Positions 22,259-28,345 of a stretch of DNA of 28,345 nucleotides are shown here, piece by piece. A program made the translations under genes and the position numbers. The DNA is from a virus. The notes under the pieces are model-generated. The model saw only the letters and a list, made by a program, of their open reading frames with translations. It ran no database searches and had not been told where the DNA came from. The stretch covers positions 1 to 28,345 of the IMG/VR virus record IMGVR_UViG_3300044846_002496. One strand, given 5' to 3'. Positions within the stretch are counted from its first letter, which is position 1. Every line of letters begins with the position of its first letter.

Positions 22259-23518
22259 TTAAAATGTAAAGAATTTATTAAAATTTTCTGCATCGGTAGT
22301 TGATATACTGCTACCACCGAATTTTTTATATGTTTTGATGTATTTTTCATATACTTGCGGAGCCGAATCCGGATCTGCAAACATTTCATGTAATGACAAA
22401 ATTACATCGTATAAGTCTCTTGGTATTACTGTTTCTAACAATTCTACGTGACTATCAACCATTTGATTGATTTCATTTGCAGCTTGTACATACAAATGCG
22501 TATTATGAACAACCATTCTAGGCATAGCTTCCTGCGAATAACGGTCTAAACCTGCATCTGTCTTTCCACCTAATAAATCATAAGTAAAATCCGTACAAGC
22601 TGGACAACCTAATGCACAAGGTACATGTTGTGTTAAGTCAATTGCAACTCCACCCGTTTTACCTTGACGAATATGTGCTTGTCTGCGATATTCGGCATTC
22701 TTTGGAAAATACAATTCTGAGAATGTTTGTGACTTGTAATTTGTTGAATGGAGATAAGTTCCAAATACTGGATATTGTCCTGGCGAACTAGAATCCGTTG
22801 TTATATAGATTCGGTTTCCGGTGTGCGCATTCATCAATTTTTGCAATGTAGCCAAAATAAAGAAATCTGATATTTTGCTAATGCCTAACAAGTGAACATA
22901 TTCTAATCGTTTATTTTCAAATTCTCTTTCTTTGAGCATTAAAGAAATTGCAAACATGAAATCAACTAATTTCTGCGGACCTCCAATTGCCCATCCTTGA
23001 AAATCAAAATGCTTAAATTTATGATACCACCAAGTATATTCATCAGTATTTGAACCTTGCAACATGTTTAAGAATTTTGTCTTGCCGCTTTGATGTTTTT
23101 CAAACCAAGCAAAATTATCAAAACTAATATCTGCACATTCTGCAAATTTATTTCGATACTTTGTCTTAGGCGGAATATCCAAGTTAGCCGCTACATCGCT
23201 GTTTGCTTCTAACCAATGAAAAATCTTTTCTCGTAATTCATTGCTATATGGTAATGCGCCCGTTGCAATCTGATAACCTCCTGAGTCACCAAATACTAGC
23301 ACATCTTTTTCTAATCCCAATTGATCGCGAAAATCCATTTTCTTGTAATGATGTCCTGCTGTAACCAGAAAGTATGGATGTCTCCATTCTGCAGGATATC
23401 TAGAATCAAAGAATTTTACTGGATCGCCGCTTTCAAACTTCATATCTTTCTTAAATGCAGATACCATAGATCCTGCAGATAAAGATGGAAAGTATATGAA
23501 TCTTTTATTTTCTGCCAT
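22259..23518 (-). CDS. dpdA: DpdA-type DNA 7-deazaguanine transglycosylase
   Basis: A 419-residue relative of tRNA-guanine transglycosylase. Seen are DSGGYQ (D78-Q83), equivalent to the DSGGFQ base-pocket loop, LDIPP (113-117), LNMLQG (150-155), the GWAIGG loop (175-180) and a TTDSSSPG segment with D242 where the catalytic nucleophile is expected. The zinc site is C301-x3-C305-x2-C308 with H338 in VVHNTHLY. Phage DpdA proteins exchange guanine in DNA for a preQ0-type 7-deazaguanine, protecting it from restriction. Assignment to DNA rather than tRNA rests on phage context and divergence from TGT (for example the CxxxC spacing instead of CxC). The end, ENFNKFFTF, matches the polymerase tail. 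AAAGGAAT precedes the ATG. Confidence 0.85.
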   Translation of the reverse strand: MAENKRFIYFPSLSAGSMVSAFKKDMKFESGDPVKFFDSRYPAEWRHPYFLVTAGHHYKKMDFRDQLGLEKDVLVFGDSGGYQIATGALPYSNELREKIFHWLEANSDVAANLDIPPKTKYRNKFAECADISFDNFAWFEKHQSGKTKFLNMLQGSNTDEYTWWYHKFKHFDFQGWAIGGPQKLVDFMFAISLMLKEREFENKRLEYVHLLGISKISDFFILATLQKLMNAHTGNRIYITTDSSSPGQYPVFGTYLHSTNYKSQTFSELYFPKNAEYRRQAHIRQGKTGGVAIDLTQHVPCALGCPACTDFTYDLLGGKTDAGLDRYSQEAMPRMVVHNTHLYVQAANEINQMVDSHVELLETVIPRDLYDVILSLHEMFADPDSAPQVYEKYIKTYKKFGGSSISTTDAENFNKFFTF

Positions 23519-24533
23519 CGTATTCCTTTAGTTTATTAATTAATTTAGTTGCTGAAAAAAAGTTATTATGTAATTTGTCTACCAATTGTGTAATTTGTCC
23601 AGCTATATTGTGTTGTTCATATCGCAATATTGCTGCTACCGCTTCATCTACACTGTCTGCTTGTTTAAACATTGGGTCATACATTTCTGTATATGATAAT
23701 CGATTTGGAACAATTGGACATGCTCCTGCGCACGCTGATTCATACATTGAAATGCCCAATGTTTCTTGATCTGCAAATGACACTGCAAATTTAGCTCGAC
23801 GAAGCAATTCGTGATATTCTGTTTTTGTCAAATTCATTTCCATTGCTACACAAAATTGATAATGTGCCAATTCTGGTCGAGCAGCTAATTCTTGAAATAA
23901 ATCTAAACGTTTCTCTGGTGCAATGCGATGCGGAAACACAATGATATCTTCTTTCAATACCCAAAGCTTTGGTTCAATCATATTGCGTGTATATTCCATG
24001 GGCCAACCTGTCTTATTGAAAGTTGGATCGTGATATATATCATATGTTTTATTCATCAAATCAAAATGTGCCTTAGTTGCTAACCAATTATGATTGTATG
24101 ATGCAATCATTGCTTGTTCGGCGTGTCGTATCCATGGTTTATCTCCTACGAGACGACCTAAAAAGTCATTTGGGTCATATGAACCCGCGTGCCAAAGTCC
24201 GTGCGTTACAACAGGAATATTTAAAAGTTCACTCATGTATTTTACATTGACGATACCCGGATGCCAAGCATCTGTAAAAATGATATGGTCACCTGCTTGT
24301 ATTTTTCCTTGAGTAAACCACGATGCCAATTTATGTACTTGCGTTGACTTATACATATTGGTACCACCGAAATTCAAAAAGGCACCTGGTGTTGCAGCTT
24401 CTGGTATTGTGATGTCACCCTCAACTACCTCAACATCAAATCCATTATCTCGAAGCAATTGCGGTACATGATTTTTCCATTCGCAAGTATAACGAGTTGG
24501 AACTGATTCTATGTCTACTAAATATATTTTCAT
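23505..24533 (-). CDS. GT4-like glycosyltransferase between dpdA and the QueD-like gene
   Basis: A 342-residue GT-B protein. Its C-terminal domain has VFPHRIAPEKRLDLFQELA (199-217), the GT4 strand that positions the donor phosphate, and QETLGISMYESACAGACPIVPN with an EX7E pair E257/E265. The N-terminal half (MKIYLVDIESVPTRY...HIIFTDAWHPGI...VVTHGLWHAGSYDP) is a divergent Rossmann domain with a HGLWHAG loop I do not recognise in standard GT4 enzymes. It overlaps both neighbours (14 nt with dpdA, ATGA with the QueD-like gene), so it belongs to the modification genes rather than to the distant sugar island. Its acceptor could be the modified base or another DNA position; a protein or lipid target cannot be excluded. 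Confidence 0.75.
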   Translation of the reverse strand: MKIYLVDIESVPTRYTCEWKNHVPQLLRDNGFDVEVVEGDITIPEAATPGAFLNFGGTNMYKSTQVHKLASWFTQGKIQAGDHIIFTDAWHPGIVNVKYMSELLNIPVVTHGLWHAGSYDPNDFLGRLVGDKPWIRHAEQAMIASYNHNWLATKAHFDLMNKTYDIYHDPTFNKTGWPMEYTRNMIEPKLWVLKEDIIVFPHRIAPEKRLDLFQELAARPELAHYQFCVAMEMNLTKTEYHELLRRAKFAVSFADQETLGISMYESACAGACPIVPNRLSYTEMYDPMFKQADSVDEAVAAILRYEQHNIAGQITQLVDKLHNNFFSATKLINKLKEYDGRK

Positions 24534-24889
24534 GCTTTAGATCGTTTTATGATTGCACCATTTTCCCAATCTTCCCACACTTCTACTTTATAAAGAGATG
24601 GAAACTGTTCTAATAACCATTCTCCAATTGCCTCACAACTCATTGAGCCAAATTCTAATACGTTAGTCGTATCCTCAGTAAAGCCAATTCGAAGTTCTTT
24701 TTGTATCTTGCGATTCAATAAAATAAATTCTTCATCTCGATCTGTATGTGTTACTCGTGCATAACAACGGAATCCAAACATATGACGATGGCGTTCTGAT
24801 AAAAATGCTACTTCCGGAAAAACGTCTTTTGCGTCGGGCCAACAATGGAACCCTTCAATACTAAATGTTACTACTACGCTGTACTTCAT
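24530..24889 (-). CDS. QueD-like (6-carboxytetrahydropterin synthase fold) protein with altered active site
   Basis: A 119-residue T-fold protein related to QueD/PTPS. Three zinc histidines fit: H15 in FSIEGFHCW, and H34 and H36 in SERHRHMFGF. The substrate glutamate fits E106 in VEVWED, and SMSCEAIGEWL replaces the usual 'PTSENLA' helix. Missing are the catalytic cysteine four residues before the HxH (here L30) and the Asp-His dyad near residue 70. So normal QueD chemistry (making 6-carboxytetrahydropterin for preQ0) is doubtful. A QueD-related enzyme called DpdL has been proposed (from memory) to decarboxylate 7-carboxy-7-deazaguanine in phages; this could be similar. The start lies 29 nt inside the upstream gene. 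Confidence 0.7.
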   Translation of the reverse strand: MKYSVVVTFSIEGFHCWPDAKDVFPEVAFLSERHRHMFGFRCYARVTHTDRDEEFILLNRKIQKELRIGFTEDTTNVLEFGSMSCEAIGEWLLEQFPSLYKVEVWEDWENGAIIKRSKA

Positions 24890-25292
24890 CTGCTATTAAT
24901 TTTTTATATTTAGTTGTTGACCAACCGTGGTCTCTGCTTAAGTATTGAATTGGAAGATCTAAATCATCGCCCGTAAATTTCTTTCCGATGTAATCATCAC
25001 CTAAATAACGAACATATTCGGCGGATTTGTTTTCAGCAAACCGCTTTAATTTATAATGCAATTCCGATTCCAATGTATATGGAATAACATGATTAACGTG
25101 TCGCAATGCAATCAACATCAATGTTCGATCTTTAACTGAAAGAACTGGTTTCATTTTTTCGGGACGTTCAATCGTTGGATCGGTTTGGAGCAATACCCAT
25201 ACCTGATCACATTCATCTTCCATTTGTTCAAACATTTCAATGTAGCCTGGATGTAATACATCGAAGCTACCGGCAATAAGTCCTATCTTCAT
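24861..25292 (-). CDS. Cytidylyltransferase-fold nucleotidyltransferase (TagD-like), atypical HxGH
   Basis: A 143-residue single-domain nucleotidyltransferase of the class that includes glycerol-3-phosphate cytidylyltransferase, HldE C-domain and NadD. GSFDVLHPGYIEMF (8-21) is the nucleotide-binding loop, RYLGDDYIG (95-103) the central block, and YLSRDHGWSTTKYKKLI (117-133) contains the STTK motif that binds the triphosphate. The second histidine of HxGH is a tyrosine here (H14-P-G-Y17), which in known members stabilises the transition state, so activity may differ. It would couple CTP or ATP to a phosphate substrate, perhaps giving an activated sugar or polyol for a modification. ATGA overlap with the upstream gene; first of the group leading to dpdA. 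Confidence 0.8.
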   Translation of the reverse strand: MKIGLIAGSFDVLHPGYIEMFEQMEDECDQVWVLLQTDPTIERPEKMKPVLSVKDRTLMLIALRHVNHVIPYTLESELHYKLKRFAENKSAEYVRYLGDDYIGKKFTGDDLDLPIQYLSRDHGWSTTKYKKLIADEVQRSSNI

Positions 25293-25711
25293 TGTCTGTC
25301 AAATTTATAGTCATCTGGAGTAACATGTTGCATATTGTGAACCGTTGTGCAATATAAAGAATAATCTGCATACACAACTTTAATGCTATCTGTTTGTTTT
25401 AACAATGCAGCATCTTCACAATCTAACATCAATAAAATATGTGCTCTAATTCTAATCATAGGTGGTACATGTTTTAACATACCAGGAGTAACTTCAATTG
25501 TAACAAATGTAGTATCTGTTATCATTGCAAATACCGAATCCCATGATTGATTTTTAATTAATTGTTCTGTTGCTGGAGAACAAAAATAAATGTGTGCACA
25601 AGGTGTTAATTTTTTATACATTGCCTTGACATCTGCAATAAACAATGTTTCGATATCCGTAAAGCGTCCTTCAACTTCTTTACCATACCAATGCGTTCTA
25701 TAACCAATCAT
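25289..25711 (-). CDS. Unknown 140-residue protein downstream of DNA polymerase
   Basis: Not recognised. The protein begins MIGYRTHWYGKEVEGRFTDIETLF and contains alternating hydrophobic strands (HIYFCSP, VFAMITDTTFVTIEV, RAHILLMLDCEDAALL, IKVVYADYSLYC) that suggest a small alpha/beta domain. There are scattered cysteines but no CxxC motif, membrane segment or signal peptide. It starts after a 23-nt gap with the AATTCATTATAATA element at a fixed distance and ends in an ATGA overlap with the nucleotidyltransferase. It is therefore likely to be the first gene of the transcription unit that holds the DpdA group. Confidence 0.7.
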   Translation of the reverse strand: MIGYRTHWYGKEVEGRFTDIETLFIADVKAMYKKLTPCAHIYFCSPATEQLIKNQSWDSVFAMITDTTFVTIEVTPGMLKHVPPMIRIRAHILLMLDCEDAALLKQTDSIKVVYADYSLYCTTVHNMQHVTPDDYKFDRQ

Positions 25712-25715
25712 ACTA

Positions 25716-25729
25716 TATTATAATGAATT
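25716..25729 (-). promoter_or_regulatory. Element AATTCATTATAATA upstream of the 140-aa gene
   Basis: The minus strand reads AATTCATTATAATA, TAGT, then the ATG at 25709-25711. The 14-mer is identical to that before the gene starting at 18102, with the same four-base gap to the ATG. It lies in the 23-nt gap after the polymerase stop. No SD is present, so this element may act as a promoter -10 region for a short-leader message or directly in translation. Confidence 0.4.
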
Positions 25730-25734
25730 TATTC

Positions 25735-28251
25735 TTATTTTCCAAATGAAAAGAATTTTGCTACCGAATTATTTTCTGGAAATGCGCCCCAATTCATTGC
25801 AGCATAAAAATCATCAAGTTTATTTTTCAATTCCTTTTCAAAGATTTTATTGCGGTCAATATATTGTGCAACAAAATCCATGGTTTGTTGTGGATCTTCA
25901 TATCCTCGTAATGCAATGGTATCAAAGCCAAATGGATTATCTGACAAATATGCCCATTTTACCTTTTCGCCGTTTTGAATAGGTTGAATATCTCGAATTT
26001 TATACATTGACAATAAATCATTGAAATTGATTGCGGCTTTAACGTGTGCCGGAGTACCTTTTTCATATCCTGTAAATGGTTTACGGCCTTTTGTGAATTT
26101 TGATATTTCTTTGACTCCGGAGTTCTTCATTACATTTAATACTGGAGATGATTTCAATCCAGATTTAAATTTGTGAATCATATCCGTAGTTTCGGTTTTA
26201 TCTTTTTCCTTTAACACGTGCCACAATGTTTCTTTCATGATTTTTTTGAAATCTTCTGGAAATGATGACCTTACGACATCTAATCCTTTGATATCAAGTT
26301 TATCCGTAGGTTTACCTTCTTTAAAAATAACCCATTGTGCATATCTCTTTTTAGCAATCCATAAACCAGACTTTGCAACATATTCTTGTTTGATTTGCCA
26401 ACGATGTGATTCGGTATTGTGAAATACAACAGCATATCGGTCATACATCGTGTTTACTAACTTTTGTACTTCCGATGCAATTGCATTGGTTTGGTCAATC
26501 ATAAATTGTTCATCTGATTCATCAAATCCAGGAAAACGCTTTTCAATAAGTGGTAAGCTAGATACGAATGTTGAATCTGTATCTGTGTAAAAAGCAAATT
26601 CTGCTTTACCATTGGTTGCATTAATAAAATGATCTTGTCCCGTTTCTTTTGCATAATGATTGTTAATTACCTTTGCTGAAAATTTAATTACACTTTGACC
26701 TGTAGCGGTAATTGCACCTGCATTATCCAAATCGTGAAAGCGAAATGTTTTAAGTCCTAATACTCCGTAAAATGAATTAAGCAATACTTTTTGTGTTAAT
26801 TGCAATGCATCGTAGAATTTATATTCTTCTGTTCCAACTGCATATTCATCTCGTTTGTCTTTATATGTAACACGTTCGTCAAACCATTTTTCTAGAATCG
26901 TCGGTAAGAAGCCTTTGATGTCTGTACGATATACCGCACCATTACTTGCAACGGTATGCCGTTTGTCTTGCAACCATTGCTTAACATTCTGTACATATGT
27001 GCCATCAACAAATTTAGCTTGTTGTGCTTCATCTTTCAATAAGCATTCTTGATTCCAATTTGAAATAACACCTATTTTAGTTTCTGGAGAAATATTCAAA
27101 CTCATGATGATGCTTGGATACAGTGACGTTAAATCTAAGTCATAGATCCATTTATACAATCCTGGTATTGGATCTTTTACATATGCTCCTGCAAGTGCAT
27201 CAGCTTCTGATTCTTCTTCAACAAATCTAAATTGTTTGTTAGGAGCAACTAATCCATTGCGTTTCAAATCCACAATCGCTGCACCATCTAAGTATTTAGA
27301 TGCATAATATACATCTTCATAAGGAACATGTCCTTTATGACATATGGTTCGTGCAAGTGCAATTAGTTGCAGCTTTTCATCCATTTCATAAATAAGGTCA
27401 ACGTCTGTTACGTTATATTCAACAAACTTGTGAATGTCTGTTGCAAACAATTGATCTAAATCGCCATCATATTCAACTTTACCTCTGCCCAATTCTTTTT
27501 TTGCAACAGTATCCAAACGATAATTTGGTAACTCGGTATATGTAAACTTTTTGTATAATGTTAAGTAATCTAAACTAGATACACCGAATATTTTGTACCT
27601 TTCGCGATTCTTGTTCCATTCAACAATACCTGCAGGAGATAATTTTTTAACTGCTTGTGCACCTAATACTTTTTTGATGCGATTAACAAGATACGGAATA
27701 TCGAAATTATCTGTATTCCAACCTGTAATTACCGTGGGTTGTATTTCTGCAAATGCATTAATGAACCGCATAAGCATTGTTGCTTCAGAATCAAATATTT
27801 CCACATCATATTTATTAGTAGAAAATGAATCGTGTTTTACTCTTCTTGCTTCATCTAACAACAAAACTTTCATGGTACGCCCAGCTTTATCATAATATGC
27901 AATGGACGTTATTCGTGAACGAGCTTCATCGGGAGTCGAATACCCATCTTCGTCCCGTTCTACTTCGATATCAAAGAAAAAGTCTCTATGTCCTTTTGAA
28001 ACTAAATCGCTTTCGTAATAAAGGTCAATAAGCGTACGCATTTCTTCATTTAAATCTGATTCATATGCGGATGAATTATCTCTCCAATTGCCATCTACCT
28101 TCGATAATCTAACTCCATCCAAAGATTGATGTTGTCCTGAATCATCTGGCAAATATGCATACGGTTTGAATGGAAACTTTTGATGTCCCAATTCATCATC
28201 CCATATGTGCATAATGCTATTCTTTTTGTCGTAACCTATTGCTTGATACAT
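25735..28251 (-). CDS. 43: Family B replicative DNA polymerase, gp43-like
   Basis: A complete 838-residue family B polymerase (T4 gp43 is 898) with proofreading exonuclease. Exo I is FFFDIEVE with D94/E96, Exo II GWNTDNFDIPY (N179, D184) and Exo III EYNVTDVDL (Y279, D283). Polymerase motif A is DLDLTSLYPS (371-380), motif B KVLLNSFYG (488-496), motif C YTDTDS (555-560), and KKRY is at 634-637. All catalytic residues are present, so it should be the active replicase of the phage. The extreme C-terminus NSVAKFFSFGK resembles the clamp-binding tails of T4/RB69 polymerase (aromatic/hydrophobic, C-terminal). Its ATG overlaps the upstream HPRT-like stop by one base (TAATG). Confidence 0.97.
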   Translation of the reverse strand: MYQAIGYDKKNSIMHIWDDELGHQKFPFKPYAYLPDDSGQHQSLDGVRLSKVDGNWRDNSSAYESDLNEEMRTLIDLYYESDLVSKGHRDFFFDIEVERDEDGYSTPDEARSRITSIAYYDKAGRTMKVLLLDEARRVKHDSFSTNKYDVEIFDSEATMLMRFINAFAEIQPTVITGWNTDNFDIPYLVNRIKKVLGAQAVKKLSPAGIVEWNKNRERYKIFGVSSLDYLTLYKKFTYTELPNYRLDTVAKKELGRGKVEYDGDLDQLFATDIHKFVEYNVTDVDLIYEMDEKLQLIALARTICHKGHVPYEDVYYASKYLDGAAIVDLKRNGLVAPNKQFRFVEEESEADALAGAYVKDPIPGLYKWIYDLDLTSLYPSIIMSLNISPETKIGVISNWNQECLLKDEAQQAKFVDGTYVQNVKQWLQDKRHTVASNGAVYRTDIKGFLPTILEKWFDERVTYKDKRDEYAVGTEEYKFYDALQLTQKVLLNSFYGVLGLKTFRFHDLDNAGAITATGQSVIKFSAKVINNHYAKETGQDHFINATNGKAEFAFYTDTDSTFVSSLPLIEKRFPGFDESDEQFMIDQTNAIASEVQKLVNTMYDRYAVVFHNTESHRWQIKQEYVAKSGLWIAKKRYAQWVIFKEGKPTDKLDIKGLDVVRSSFPEDFKKIMKETLWHVLKEKDKTETTDMIHKFKSGLKSSPVLNVMKNSGVKEISKFTKGRKPFTGYEKGTPAHVKAAINFNDLLSMYKIRDIQPIQNGEKVKWAYLSDNPFGFDTIALRGYEDPQQTMDFVAQYIDRNKIFEKELKNKLDDFYAAMNWGAFPENNSVAKFFSFGK

Positions 28252-28345
28252 TAATTAACCTTGTATATGTCTTGTAATTCTCGTTTTAATCCGTTGTCAT
28301 CTAATCCGTAACCAACTACCCATTCATCATCAATTTCAAATCCAT
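28251..28345 (-). CDS. C-terminus of a hypoxanthine phosphoribosyltransferase-like protein (partial)
   Basis: Only the last 30 residues plus stop are in the window; the gene continues to the right. They read GFEIDDEWVVGYGLDDNG followed by LKRELQDIYKVN. The segment 'vP.efVVGYGlDy...yRnLpyIy.v' closes hypoxanthine-guanine phosphoribosyltransferases, where the VGYGLD aspartate and neighbours bind the purine. The enzyme would salvage purine bases to nucleotides from PRPP. Next to a DpdA system it might act on a 7-deazapurine or simply on hypoxanthine/guanine. The TAA shares its last base with the ATG of the polymerase gene. PRPP-binding motifs are outside the window, so the identity rests on this tail. 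Confidence 0.7.
   Translation of the reverse strand, partial: GFEIDDEWVVGYGLDDNGLKRELQDIYKVN

Noticed and set aside
1-28345. tRNA genes, CRISPR arrays, insertion sequences, attachment sites
   Set aside because: Gaps are at most 62 bases, so there is no room for a tRNA outside genes. No regularly spaced repeats, transposase or terminal inverted repeats were seen.

Overview
The window looks like part of the genome of a T4-like tailed phage (Caudoviricetes, probably a myovirus) with AT-rich DNA, roughly one third GC by eye. Every convincing gene lies on the minus strand, so transcription runs from the right end to the left end. Genes are packed with ATGA, TAATG or 1-nt junctions, and there is no non-coding stretch over 100 bases. 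Evidence for T4-like affinity is a gp43-type family B DNA polymerase, a gp45-type sliding clamp, a gp44-type clamp loader and a likely gp62. The host cannot be named. Clear Shine-Dalgarno (SD) sequences before several genes show that SD-guided initiation is used at least partly.

Right third (about 17.5-28.3 kb, read right to left), replication, nucleotide and DNA-modification genes: the end of a hypoxanthine phosphoribosyltransferase-like gene, DNA polymerase, an unknown 140-aa protein, a cytidylyltransferase-fold protein, a QueD-like protein, a GT-B glycosyltransferase, a DpdA-type transglycosylase (inserts 7-deazaguanine into DNA), sliding clamp, dUTPase, clamp loader, a small zinc-ribbon protein, an unknown 71-aa protein, a gp62-like subunit, a DUF3310 protein, a Cas4/RecB-like nuclease with a probable Fe-S cluster, an unknown 72-aa protein and a DUF2493/SLOG protein. 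DpdA implies that guanines in this phage DNA are replaced by a 7-deazaguanine derivative. The GT and an atypical QueD directly upstream make an unusual form of the base plausible. The polymerase and DpdA end in almost the same peptide (KFFSF / KFFTF), which looks like a sliding-clamp docking tail.

Middle (0.43-17.45 kb), a 17-kb sugar island of 20 consecutive genes: about eleven glycosyltransferases of different folds (GT4, GT2, GT8-like, GT9-like, PLOD-like, DUF616, other GT-B) plus a further GT-B or epimerase-like protein, a UDP-sugar dehydrogenase, a GalE-like epimerase, a PIG-L deacetylase, two methyltransferases, a D-2-hydroxyacid dehydrogenase, and a NeuB/NeuA pair for making and CMP-activating a nonulosonic acid. 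There is no flippase, polymerase or polyprenyl-phosphate transferase and no membrane protein in it. The products therefore probably build a glycan in the cytoplasm on a soluble acceptor such as a virion protein or modified DNA. This is an inference.

Left end (1-0.4 kb): a small protein with two membrane segments (holin-like) and the first residues of a protein that may be a lysis enzyme. They are separated from the sugar island by the largest gap in the window, which carries a strong SD.
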